Shown piece by piece: positions 26,152 through 33,892 of a stretch of DNA of 59,195 nucleotides. The notes beneath the pieces were generated by a model. The model was not told the DNA's origin and did no database searches. It saw only the letters and a program-made list of their open reading frames with translations. Every line of letters begins with the position of its first letter. Positions within the stretch are counted from its first letter, which is position 1. A program made the translations under genes and the position numbers. The DNA lies in assembly GCA_947630705.1 (NCBI GenBank), contig CANRIK010000010.1, positions 1-59,195 of the forward strand, in the 5' to 3' direction. This stretch comes from an uncultured Clostridia bacterium (GTDB lineage Bacteria; Bacillota; Clostridia; Christensenellales; Borkfalkiaceae).

Positions 26152-27834
26152 ATGGATATAAGGACAAACAAGAAAAAACTGTCATGCCTTTTGGTTGTTA
26201 TGCTTGCGGTTTTACTGCTTTTGGGTGGGTGCAACGCAAATGACAGGGCAAAAGGGGATGACATCGTCATTTTATATACCAGCGATGTGCATTGCGCCAT
26301 AGATGACGACATAGGCTACGCCGGACTTGCGGCATACAGGAAGTGGTGTGAGCAAAATACCCCCTATGTCACGCTGGTAGACTGTGGTGACGCCATTCAT
26401 GGGGACGTCATCGGAACGGTTTCCAAGGGAGAATATCCGGCGGAGCTTATGAAACGTGCGAGATATGACTTCGCGGTACTTGGAGATCAGGAGTTTGGCT
26501 ATGGAATGGAACAGCTCGATCGGCTTATTGAGATAAGCGGCGCGCAGTATCTCGGCTGTAATATTAGCTATACAGGTGAGGGAGACGTAGCCTTTCTCTC
26601 CCGACTTCTGCCCTACAAGATCGTATCCTACGGCAATGTGAAAGTTGCCTTTATAGGAGTGTCAACTCCGGAGAGTATAGCAAAATCCGTCCCGACGTAC
26701 TTTCGCGATGAGAGCGGAAACTATGTATACGATTTCTTCGGTGGGGCAAGCGGAGAAAAATTATACGGATGCGTGCAGGAGAACGTGGACGCATGTTTGA
26801 GTGACGGTGCGGATTATGTCATGTTACTTGCCCATCTCGCGACGGACGAGTCATCCTCGCCGTTTACAGCCCGTGAACTGATTGCAAATACAAGGGGTAT
26901 CGACGCAGTGCTGGACGGCCATTCCCCTAATGAAATTTCCTGTGACGTGGTAAAAAACGCGGACGGAAAGAACGTGCTTTTGTCCTCCACGGGCACGGGA
27001 TTCAGAAATATCGGCCACCTCACCATCACCGCGAATGGGAATATCCGGACAGGACTGATTGAGGCGTATCCGGATACGGACAGCGAAATGTCGGGCTATA
27101 TAGAAAGCATGGAAGAACAGTTGGAAGCCGAACTGACGAAAAGCGTCGCCGTTTCGGAGGTAACGCTTACGACCTCCGATTCCGGCATACGTCTCATACG
27201 TAACAGAGAAACCAATCTGGGGGATTTCTGTGCGGACGCTTACCGAGCCGTATCGGGAGCGGATATCGCGCTTGTGAACGGCGGCGGCATCCGCGCAGAT
27301 ATTCTCATGGGAGAGGTTACCTATGGGGATGTTTTGAGCGTACATCCCTACGGGAATTCCCTTTGCATGGTAAAGGCCACAGGTCAGGAAATATTGGATG
27401 CCTTGGAGATGGCGAGCCGCTTCTGCCTGTCAAGCCCGAACGACGGTGGAAACGCTGTGGGAGAAAACGGAGGCTTTTTGCAGGTATCAGGGCTTAAATA
27501 TGTAATCGATACCTCTGTAAAATCTACGGTGGAGACTGATGAGCAGGGGAATTTCCTTTCATGTGGGAATGCTCGGAGAGTAAAGGACGTCATGGTTCTT
27601 GACGGAAACGGCAACTATACAGAGCTTGTCCCTGGTAACGTGTATACGGTAGCATCCCATAACTACCTCATTAAGGAAGGCGGCGACGGTCTGAATATGT
27701 TCATGGGCAACGAGCTGATAATTGATGAGGGAATGATGGATTATGAGATACTTATGAAGTATCTCACGGATGAACTTGACGGAACGGTGGGGAATGAGTA
27801 CGCTTCTCCGAAGGGACGTATAGAAGTCAGATAA
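26152..27834 (+). CDS. 5'-nucleotidase/metallophosphatase lipoprotein with altered active site
   Basis: 560 aa. Signal peptide with lipobox LGGC near residue 25. The metallophosphatase domain has LYTSDVHCA near 42 (TND-I-HG in the family), VDCGDAIHG near 80 and DGHSPNE near 258, but GNHEF is replaced by GDQEF near 117, so the metal-binding Asn and catalytic His are both changed. The 5'-nucleotidase C domain appears normal (VNGGGIRAD near 375, VHPYGNSLC near 397, ASHNYLIKEGG near 500). It starts 21 bases after the ABC gene and is the last gene of the operon. It may be a weak phosphatase, use another substrate, or only bind nucleotides. The paralogue at 16.9 kb keeps the standard motif. Confidence 0.88.
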   Translation: MDIRTNKKKLSCLLVVMLAVLLLLGGCNANDRAKGDDIVILYTSDVHCAIDDDIGYAGLAAYRKWCEQNTPYVTLVDCGDAIHGDVIGTVSKGEYPAELMKRARYDFAVLGDQEFGYGMEQLDRLIEISGAQYLGCNISYTGEGDVAFLSRLLPYKIVSYGNVKVAFIGVSTPESIAKSVPTYFRDESGNYVYDFFGGASGEKLYGCVQENVDACLSDGADYVMLLAHLATDESSSPFTARELIANTRGIDAVLDGHSPNEISCDVVKNADGKNVLLSSTGTGFRNIGHLTITANGNIRTGLIEAYPDTDSEMSGYIESMEEQLEAELTKSVAVSEVTLTTSDSGIRLIRNRETNLGDFCADAYRAVSGADIALVNGGGIRADILMGEVTYGDVLSVHPYGNSLCMVKATGQEILDALEMASRFCLSSPNDGGNAVGENGGFLQVSGLKYVIDTSVKSTVETDEQGNFLSCGNARRVKDVMVLDGNGNYTELVPGNVYTVASHNYLIKEGGDGLNMFMGNELIIDEGMMDYEILMKYLTDELDGTVGNEYASPKGRIEVR

Positions 27835-27893
27835 AGACGCGTAAAGAGAAAAGATTTGATTCATTTATCACATTCATAGTATAAGATTAAACG

Positions 27894-27971
27894 ATGTTTC
27901 AAACAAAAAGGCAAGCCGAACGGCAACAACGACAACTGAATAATAAAAATCAAAATAAAGAGTCCCGTTAA
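27894..27971 (+). pseudogene. Remnant of the recombinase-associated small gene
   Basis: A 25-codon stretch whose end (RQAERQQRQLNN, NKESR stop) matches the end of the 61-aa protein at 96-281 (WQAERQEQLNKK, NKESH stop). Nucleotides around it (GGCAAGCCGA, AAATAAAGAGTCCC) are shared too. The N-terminal two thirds are missing, so it is a truncated relic, likely a scar of an element like that at the left edge. Confidence 0.65.
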
Positions 27972-28103
27972 AGTGTATAGGGATACCCGTTGAAAGACAC
28001 GGGAATAAGTAAAACCGCAAGGTATGGCGGTATATAAATTTTAGGTTAATCGTAGAAACGATTTGAGAGGTTGCGCCGAATGTCATAAACCTAAAAAACG
28101 GCA

Positions 28104-28144
28104 ACCGCCGACAGAGCATTACGCTCCGTCGGCGGTCTTTTTTA
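28104..28144 (+). terminator. Terminator, right copy of a repeated hairpin
   Basis: 13-bp stem ACCGCCGACAGAG/CTCCGTCGGCGGT with T-run; differs from the copy at 20691 by a few bases, some in the stem. Confidence 0.85.
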
Positions 28145-28182
28145 TTTTTATCATTAAATTTCAGATGAACAAGGCAATTTGG

Positions 28183-28220
28183 TTGACAAGAATAATACCA
28201 TATAGTATAATTCTATATGG
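28183..28220 (+). promoter_or_regulatory. Promoter of the marR-radical-SAM operon with overlapping palindromic operator
   Basis: TTGACA (28183-28188), 17-bp spacer, TATAAT (28206-28211). A perfect inverted repeat CCATATAG (28198-28205) / CTATATGG (28213-28220) surrounds the -10 box, the typical placement for a MarR operator, so the regulator should repress its own operon. Confidence 0.85.
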
Positions 28221-28239
28221 GATTGACAGGGAGATTTCT

Positions 28240-28683
28240 ATGGATAGTCAATTTGGATTTTTGGTGTCGCAAATCAAGCAAATCGGCGGCAGAATATTTG
28301 AAAAGATTTTGAGCGAGAAAAATATCAGCGCATTCAATGGTGCGCAAGGGCGTATTTTGTATGTTTTATGGAATGCCGACGGCATTTCCTTAAAGGAACT
28401 TTCGGATAAAACAGGGCTTGCTCCTACGACCTTGACGAGCATGATAGACAGAATGGAACAAGCCGACCTTGTAAAAAGAGTTGCCGATAAAGCCGACAGG
28501 CGGAAAGTTCTGCTTCGCCTTACCGATAAAGCGCACTCGTTCCGAGAAGATTATGAGGAAGTTTCCCGCGAGGTTACAAAAATTCATTTTGCAGACTTTT
28601 CCGGGGCAGAAATCGTTGAAACGGAAGCGTATCTGAAACGAATTTTAGGGAATTTGGAGGCATACAACCGTGGCGGTCATTGA
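28240..28683 (+). CDS. MarR-family regulator of the radical-SAM mobile pair
   Basis: 147 aa winged-helix protein: ISAFNGAQGRILYVLW near residue 28, recognition region LKELSDKTGLAPTTLTSMID near 52, wing ADKADRRKVLLRLT near 82, C-terminal dimerisation helices. AGGGAG precedes the ATG at 28240. The gene overlaps the first radical-SAM gene by 14 bases. The MarR plus two radical-SAM genes match a set I know as the radical SAM mobile pair system, found on mobile elements. Ligand unknown. Confidence 0.9.
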   Translation: MDSQFGFLVSQIKQIGGRIFEKILSEKNISAFNGAQGRILYVLWNADGISLKELSDKTGLAPTTLTSMIDRMEQADLVKRVADKADRRKVLLRLTDKAHSFREDYEEVSREVTKIHFADFSGAEIVETEAYLKRILGNLEAYNRGGH

Positions 28684-29338
28684 TATAAAAAGCAAAATTA
28701 AAAATATAAATATTGTCATCGGTTGCACCAACCGTTGCCCCTATTGTTATGCGCGGTGTACGGCAAAACGGTTTCATATCACGGACAATTTTTCCGTACC
28801 GCAATTTTATGAAAGCAAATTACGGCTTTTGGAAAATCCGAAACCGCTTGCCTATCTTTTGACGGGAATGAGTGATTTTGCCGATTGGACGGACGAATGG
28901 AAAATGAAAATTTTTGAAAGGATCGCCCGCAATCCTCAAAATCAATTTCTCTTTCTCACGAAAAGCCCCGAACGCATCTCTTTCGACTGCGACTTGGATA
29001 ACGTTTGGATAGGCGTTACCGTCACACGGGCGGCAGAATTAAAGCGAATACGGCTCTTGAAAGAAAACGTGAAATGCAAGCACTATCATGTCACATTCGA
29101 GCCGCTTCACGAAGATGTGGGCGAAGTAAATTTTGACGGAATAGATTGGACGGTCATTGGAACGGAAACGGGAAAGCGGAAAGGAAAAATATCGGCAAAG
29201 CCCGAATGGGTGGAAAATATCGTAAGGCAAGCGCAGACGAAAGGCGTTCCCGTGTTCATGAAAGAGGAACTTGCTCCCATTATGGGCGACAAAATGATAC
29301 AGCAATACGCGCCAAATCTTATTTGCGAGGTGAAATAG
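28670..29338 (+). CDS. Radical SAM protein of mobile pair (DUF5131/Gp37-like)
   Basis: 222 aa, starting with GTG inside the end of the marR gene. It has the Fe-S cluster motif CTNRCPYCYA near residue 20, LLTGMSDFADWTDEW near 62 and ETGKRKGKI near 165. Similar proteins, often annotated from phage Gp37/Gp68, carry a CxxxCxYCYA site for a 4Fe-4S cluster that cleaves AdoMet. The substrate is unknown. Translation is coupled to marR and the second radical-SAM gene starts two bases after its stop, so the two enzymes probably act together. Confidence 0.85.
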   Translation: MAVIDIKSKIKNINIVIGCTNRCPYCYARCTAKRFHITDNFSVPQFYESKLRLLENPKPLAYLLTGMSDFADWTDEWKMKIFERIARNPQNQFLFLTKSPERISFDCDLDNVWIGVTVTRAAELKRIRLLKENVKCKHYHVTFEPLHEDVGEVNFDGIDWTVIGTETGKRKGKISAKPEWVENIVRQAQTKGVPVFMKEELAPIMGDKMIQQYAPNLICEVK

Positions 29339-29339
29339 T

Positions 29340-30230
29340 ATGAAAATCAACCATATTGACGTGAACAGCGTCATGACAAAATCATCTCTCCCCGTCGGTG
29401 GGTATTCGGTCAATCCTTATGTCGGCTGTCCGCACGCCTGCAAGTATTGTTATGCTTCCTTTATGAAGCGGTTTACAGGGCATACCGAGGAATGGGGAAC
29501 ATTTCTCGACGTGAAGCATTGGAAGCCTATCACAAATCCTCAAAAATATGCGGGACAACTCTGCGTGATAGGTTCGGTGACGGACGGTTACAATCCGCAG
29601 GAAGAAACCTTTTTAAGGACGAGGACGCTACTTGAAGAATTAAAGGACAGCGGGGCAAAAATTATGATTTGCACCAAGTCCGACCTCGTCGTGCGCGATT
29701 TGGATATTTTAACGAAGATGAAAGACGTCACCGTGTCTTGGTCTATCAATACGCTCGACGAAAACTTCAAAAACGATATGGATAGCGCGGTCAGTATCGA
29801 GAGGCGGCTCGCGGCGATGAAAAAAGTCTATGAAGCGGGGATTCGGACGGTCTGCTTTGTTTCGCCCATTTTCCCCGAAATCACGGATATTCCCGCCATT
29901 ATCGAGCGGGCGCAGGACAGGTGCGATTTTATTTGGCTCGAAAATCTCAATCTTCGCGGCGGGTTCAAGTCCGCTATTATGGGATATATCGCAGAAAAAT
30001 ATCCCGCGCTTTTGCCGCTGTACCGTGAGATATACGATAAGGGCGATAAAACATATTGGAAAGTTTTGGAACAACAAATAGAAAATCTTACCCGTGAAAA
30101 GGGCTTGCCGTATATCAACAATTATCTTCCCGACGGAAGAAGCGAGAAAGGCAAGCCTACGGTCATAAACTATTTTTATCACGAAGAAATCAGAGGCTCG
30201 GAAAACACGGGAAAACGCAAAAAGAAATAA
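29340..30230 (+). CDS. Radical SAM protein of mobile pair (SPL-like)
   Basis: 296 aa. Radical-SAM motif CPHACKYCYASF near residue 30, followed by GSVTDGYNPQE near 76, TKSDLVVRD near 112 and WSINTLDENF near 132, as in the spore photoproduct lyase-like group. The last ten residues are basic. It lies two bases after its partner. The partner pair is usually found on mobile DNA; a role in modifying nucleic acid or a small molecule is only a guess from the SPL relationship. A strong terminator follows at 30240. Confidence 0.88.
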   Translation: MKINHIDVNSVMTKSSLPVGGYSVNPYVGCPHACKYCYASFMKRFTGHTEEWGTFLDVKHWKPITNPQKYAGQLCVIGSVTDGYNPQEETFLRTRTLLEELKDSGAKIMICTKSDLVVRDLDILTKMKDVTVSWSINTLDENFKNDMDSAVSIERRLAAMKKVYEAGIRTVCFVSPIFPEITDIPAIIERAQDRCDFIWLENLNLRGGFKSAIMGYIAEKYPALLPLYREIYDKGDKTYWKVLEQQIENLTREKGLPYINNYLPDGRSEKGKPTVINYFYHEEIRGSENTGKRKKK

Positions 30231-30239
30231 GCAATTCGG

Positions 30240-30286
30240 AAAAAACAGGCTGTTACGAGTATTGCGCCCGAAACAGCCTGTTTTTT
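30240..30286 (+). terminator. Terminator after the radical-SAM pair
   Basis: Perfect 15-base arms AAAAAACAGGCTGTT/AACAGCCTGTTTTTT; also usable from the other side for the tRNA cluster. Confidence 0.85.
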
Positions 30287-30360
30287 CAACGAACTTTGAA
30301 GTAAAAAGTAAATCCGAACCATTCACTCGTAACAAGTAAACAATTCGGATTATACTCTTT

Positions 30361-30437
<77 letters not shown>

Positions 30438-30470
30438 ATATTTTAAGCGGTCTGAGCCGCTGATTTTGCG

Positions 30471-30546
30471 TGGTGGTCCATCCGAGATTCGAACCCGGGA
30501 CACCTTGATTAAAAGTCAAGTGCTCTGCCGACTGAGCTAATGGGCC
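30471..30546 (-). tRNA. tRNA-Lys (UUU) with an acceptor-stem mismatch
   Basis: Anticodon loop CUUUUAA in stem CUUGA/UCAAG gives UUU; CCA encoded. Acceptor GGCCCAU faces AUGGACC, leaving C3 opposite A70, and the T-stem has a G:U. All other features are normal. Confidence 0.9.
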
Positions 30547-30551
30547 AAAAC

Positions 30552-30626
30552 TGGCTGGGGTAGCTGGATTTGAACCAACGAATGCGGGAATCAAAATCCC
30601 GTGCCTTACCGCTTGGCGATACCCCA
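30552..30626 (-). tRNA. tRNA-Gln (UUG)
   Basis: Anticodon stem CGGGA/UCCCG with loop UUUUGAU gives UUG; acceptor UGGGGUA pairs with UACCCCA; CCA encoded. Confidence 0.95.
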
Positions 30627-30655
30627 ACGTTTTCCGCCGCGAGCGGAAAAGTAAG

Positions 30656-30732
30656 TGGGGCGGGCGACAAGTTTCGAACTTGCTGCCTCCAGAGCCACAA
30701 TCTGGCGCTCTACCGATTGAGCTACGCCCGCC
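30656..30732 (-). tRNA. tRNA-His (GUG)
   Basis: Anticodon loop UUGUGGC gives GUG. The extra 5' G (G-1) opposite C73, unique to tRNA-His, is present. CCA encoded. Confidence 0.95.
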
Positions 30733-30738
30733 ATACTA

Positions 30739-30816
30739 TGGTGCGCCTGGAGAGATTCGAACCCCCGACACACGGCTTAGAAGGCCGTTGCTCTATCCTA
30801 CTGAGCTACAGGCGCA
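30739..30816 (-). tRNA. tRNA-Arg (UCU)
   Basis: Anticodon stem ACGGC/GCCGU with loop CUUCUAA gives UCU; acceptor UGCGCCU/AGGCGCA; CCA encoded. Confidence 0.95.
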
Positions 30817-30857
30817 TAGAATACATTGAGTTACGCGCTTTAAGCCTAAAAAGCATT

Positions 30858-30931
30858 TGGAGCGGGTGATGGGAATCGGACCCACGCAACCAGCTTGGAA
30901 GGCTAGTGTTCTACCATTGAACTACACCCGC
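30858..30931 (-). tRNA. tRNA-Gly (UCC)
   Basis: Anticodon loop CUUCCAA gives UCC; acceptor GCGGGUG/CACCCGC; CCA encoded. First gene of the cluster, 52 bases after its promoter. Confidence 0.95.
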
Positions 30932-30982
30932 ATTGTTCATAAACGGCAATGCACGAGCGGTCCTACGACTCAATGCTAAAAA

Positions 30983-31011
30983 ATTATATCAAATCAAAAA
31001 TATGCTGTCAA
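30983..31011 (-). promoter_or_regulatory. Consensus promoter of the six-tRNA cluster
   Basis: On the - strand TTGACA (31011-31006), 17-bp spacer, TATAAT (30988-30983). Confidence 0.88.
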
Positions 31012-31093
31012 CTTATTTTAAAACACTTTTAATACAATTTTTACAATAAAAAGAATGTTCCGGCAATGCGAAGCGCATTGCCGCAGTTATTAT

Positions 31094-31134
31094 AAACGGC
31101 GCGCCGACGAAGGATACTCGTCGGCGCGCCGTTT
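31094..31134 (-). terminator. Strong terminator after the SH3/TM protein gene
   Basis: Perfect 17-base arms AAACGGCGCGCCGACGA around a seven-base loop. A second shorter hairpin (CGGCAATGCG/CGCATTGCCG) lies just beyond at 31062-31084. Confidence 0.8.
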
Positions 31135-31184
31135 AAATCGCTTTATGTCATATTCAACGTTTTTAGTGGGGAAATCGGTAAAAC

Positions 31185-32567
31185 TCATTCGGGCGAGCCG
31201 TCGTCGGGCTGTTTCTTTTCGTCGGCCTCGTCAGTCGCGTCGCTTACGCCGCTCTCTTTGAGTTTCTTGCGCTTGCCGGAGGTCAACAGCCATGTCGTAT
31301 AGCCCACGGCGATGAGCGCCAGCGCAACTATAACGAGAATTAGCACGACGGTTTTAACGTAGTCGTCATATGAGGGATTGGGATCTTGGATGGTGGCCGT
31401 TCCGCCCTCGTCAAAGGGGGGATAGCTGAAATTATTGAGGAAGTTTTCGGCGACGTATCCCAAACTCCCGTCGGCCGTCCGGACAATGTAAAAGTTGTGC
31501 GCGAGCGGAGGGTTCTTCTCTATCGTGAGCGAATAGAGCACGGTTACCGAAGTTCCGGCGGAGATGTTAGCCGACTTCGTTGAGGCGCTCATATACGGCA
31601 GAGCATAAATGCCGCTCTCCGCATTCAGAGTGGCGGTAGTGCCGCTCTGTACTTCCTCGGGCACGATTTCTACGCTTGCAGGAGCGTCGCTCGGGTTGAG
31701 GATATAGCACTGCGAGCCAATGGAGATTATCAAAAGGTTTTGCGATTCGTACAGAAGAAGAGCCGTGCTGCCGGCGTCGAGTTCCGTCGTGCTCGCGCGA
31801 GGGTCGCTGACCAAAAACGTGCCGTTTGCACTGTCGGAGAGCTCGTTCAAATCTATTGCTGTGGCCGTCACTTTATCATGCGAGCCTATGGTTACGACTT
31901 TGCAATGCTGTCCGTAAGTGGAATACGTGTTGAGTTTTTCGGGGGCGTCGCCCACCGGTATGGTTTCAAGTTCGCCGTAATTGGAATATGTCAGAGATAC
32001 TTTGCTTGCCTCTGCGCCGTTCAAAGTGCAGAGGGAGTTTTCTTTTATCACATATAGCGTGCCGCCGTATTTTTTGATTCTCGTGCAGCCGGTCAATTCG
32101 GTGAGAGCTTCGTTCGTGTCTTTGCTCTTGTCGAGGAGAGTGAGCGTGCCGCTACCTGTGTTGTAGTAGTACTGCAAATTAGGGTCGGAGTCGTCAGTTA
32201 TCTCCTTCGTAAAATCGGGCATGGTATATTGAGATTCCGCTTGATCGGGAAGGGAATACACCTTGCCGTCGCCTTGGAGGGTGTAGTAGAATACGCCCTC
32301 GGAACAGTCCACGGCCTCTACTTTTACGTCGAACGAATAGGAAGTCAAATCCTCGTTTTTAAGAAACAAGATCTCTTTATCCTGCGCAAAGACGTATTTC
32401 CCGTCTCCGGCTACGGCATAGTCGGAGAGCGCGGTAAACGTTAGAGGGTCGTCGTAAATGTCGGGGTACGATGGTGCCGAAGAACGTTGCGCGGCAAACG
32501 CCGAAACGGGCGCCGCCGTCGCCGCGACGATACACAATGAAATTGCTGCAATCAAAACTCTTTTCAT
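31185..32567 (-). CDS. Exported membrane-anchored protein with SH3-like domain, unknown
   Basis: 460 aa. Signal peptide (VLIAAISLCIVAATAAPVSAFA), then a long beta-rich ectodomain with repeated YxxxxxGxLYVIK-like strands (propeller-like), a probable SH3-type module near residues 325-390 (IYALPYMSASTK, SLGYVAENFLN), one transmembrane helix near 407-430 (VVLILVIVALALIAVGY) and a charged cytoplasmic tail. I recognise no catalytic motif. It resembles in layout the 228-aa protein at 33.2 kb: exported SH3 part plus C-terminal anchor, the two bracketing the start of the phage-head region. The -10 box lies eight bases before the ATG at 32567 (a GTG precedes it), so the mRNA is probably leaderless. Confidence 0.75.
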   Translation of the reverse strand: MKRVLIAAISLCIVAATAAPVSAFAAQRSSAPSYPDIYDDPLTFTALSDYAVAGDGKYVFAQDKEILFLKNEDLTSYSFDVKVEAVDCSEGVFYYTLQGDGKVYSLPDQAESQYTMPDFTKEITDDSDPNLQYYYNTGSGTLTLLDKSKDTNEALTELTGCTRIKKYGGTLYVIKENSLCTLNGAEASKVSLTYSNYGELETIPVGDAPEKLNTYSTYGQHCKVVTIGSHDKVTATAIDLNELSDSANGTFLVSDPRASTTELDAGSTALLLYESQNLLIISIGSQCYILNPSDAPASVEIVPEEVQSGTTATLNAESGIYALPYMSASTKSANISAGTSVTVLYSLTIEKNPPLAHNFYIVRTADGSLGYVAENFLNNFSYPPFDEGGTATIQDPNPSYDDYVKTVVLILVIVALALIAVGYTTWLLTSGKRKKLKESGVSDATDEADEKKQPDDGSPE

Positions 32568-32575
32568 CACAAAAA

Positions 32576-32605
32576 ATTATATCACACCTTTAATTTATTT
32601 GTAAA
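32576..32605 (-). promoter_or_regulatory. Promoter of the SH3/TM gene
   Basis: On the - strand TTTACA (32605-32600), 18-bp spacer, TATAAT (32581-32576), then eight bases to the ATG. Confidence 0.7.
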
Positions 32606-32720
32606 CAGTTTGATTTAACAAAAAAATCAATTTGTTACATTTGAAATACAAAAAAATTTAAAAAATAACGGGAAAAAATTTTTAAATATGCGTTAATTGT
32701 CATATTTAACCGTTTATAAT

Positions 32721-32744
32721 GAACGTGAAAATAAACAAACGTTC
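32721..32744. promoter_or_regulatory. Inverted repeat just after a TATAAT, possible operator
   Basis: GAACGT, 12 bases, ACGTTC, immediately downstream of a TATAAT at 32715-32720 and 20 bases before the ATG of the next gene. Placement suits a repressor site; the binding protein is unknown. Confidence 0.4.
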
Positions 32745-32764
32745 TTTTATGATTTAAAAACGGT

Positions 32765-33154
32765 ATGAACAGAAAGCGAATTTTGCGGTTTTATTTCAGG
32801 GCGGACGCCCTCAACGCGCTCATGGACAACATTATACTTGCGTATGCTCTCCGCTCGGCGGAGGGGACGCTCCGCGGAGAATATTACGCCGGACGCATTT
32901 CGGAATTCATAGGGGCAAAGGTGGAGCTCTCCTCACTTTGGAATTATCTCGACGGAGTGATTTCGGCAATGCGCGAGGAAGAGGTGGAGACTCTCAAATT
33001 TTACGCTCTCACGCGGAAGGGTATAAACGGCCTCGACGAGGACGTCCGCAGGCGCGTAAAGCGTTCGGTAATCAAATTTACGCGTCGGGCGAGAGGGCTG
33101 GAAAGATTTCGTTGCGGAATAAGGCTCGTCGGGGAATACTACTGCATGTTTTAA
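32765..33154 (+). CDS. Small helical protein (129 aa), possible regulator of the phage-head region
   Basis: A basic, helical, cytosolic protein (NALMDNIILAYALRSAEG, SSLWNYLDGVISAMREEE, VKRSVIKFTRRARG). No signal or membrane segment. The shape and basic C-terminus recall small phage late-gene regulators of the ArpU/sigma-like group, but the match is weak. It is the first + strand gene before the terminase, separated from it by one - strand gene, and has a possible operator in its promoter. Function unknown. Confidence 0.6.
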   Translation: MNRKRILRFYFRADALNALMDNIILAYALRSAEGTLRGEYYAGRISEFIGAKVELSSLWNYLDGVISAMREEEVETLKFYALTRKGINGLDEDVRRRVKRSVIKFTRRARGLERFRCGIRLVGEYYCMF

Positions 33155-33837
33155 AGGTTGTCCCTCTTTACTCCTCTCTTTTTTCGGTTGCCCGTTATTA
33201 TAAGGACTATGATTGCCGCCAGCGCGAGAGAGGCTATGACTATTACGGGAACGAGAGCGGAGTCGCCCGTTTCCTCCGTAGGCTGACCTTCGGCAAAGGT
33301 GGGAGCGGAGGGAATCTCGTTTATGTCGTAGTCGTCTATCTCGCCTTCGAGATATCCGAATCCGCCGTTATACAAAAGATATATGTATGAAGTGTCGCCG
33401 CGGTAAAAGTTTCCGTAGAATGCCGCGGTAACCGAAAGATTGAGCTCGGGCAGAGCCGAATCGCCGTTGTTGCCCGAACTCAACGTCAGGTCTACCGTGC
33501 GGTGAAGATAAATATTTTCGGGGGGCTCGTCTATTTCCCGAACGTTCTCCTTTTTGCAGTAGCCGATTATCTGTTCGTAGAGTCCGTCGTCCTTGGCGTA
33601 GCGAACGTGATACCACTCGTCGTATTCCTGTAAGATTTCCACGCAATAGGTGTAGGGAATGGCGAACAGCTCGGTGTTCTTCTCCATTTTACTGTACAAG
33701 TAGACGTCGCGCGAGGTCGCCATGGCGTATCTGCGGCCCTCGTCTGCGCTCGCCTGAAAGGAATTGAAAAAGGAATTGAAAATTATTATTAAAAAAGTTG
33801 CGAACAAGAGGCACAGCGCCGCTCGGAATACCTTCAT
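33151..33837 (-). CDS. Exported SH3-domain protein with C-terminal membrane anchor
   Basis: 228 aa. Signal peptide or N-terminal anchor (ALCLLFATFLIIIFNSFF), an SH3-like module in residues ~38-105 (ATSRDVYLYSK, YDEWYHVRYAKDDG, IIGYCKKENV), a second beta-rich part (~108-175), and one transmembrane helix near 195-216 followed by a short basic tail (NRKKRGVKRD). It is divergent from the terminase gene across 55 bases, so both could share control. No enzymatic motif. SH3 modules of this kind usually bind peptidoglycan. Confidence 0.72.
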   Translation of the reverse strand: MKVFRAALCLLFATFLIIIFNSFFNSFQASADEGRRYAMATSRDVYLYSKMEKNTELFAIPYTYCVEILQEYDEWYHVRYAKDDGLYEQIIGYCKKENVREIDEPPENIYLHRTVDLTLSSGNNGDSALPELNLSVTAAFYGNFYRGDTSYIYLLYNGGFGYLEGEIDDYDINEIPSAPTFAEGQPTEETGDSALVPVIVIASLALAAIIVLIITGNRKKRGVKRDNL

Positions 33838-33892
33838 ACCCGTAAATTGTATACTTTAATCCGCGCAAATATTTAAGAGGTTTTGTCTGAAA

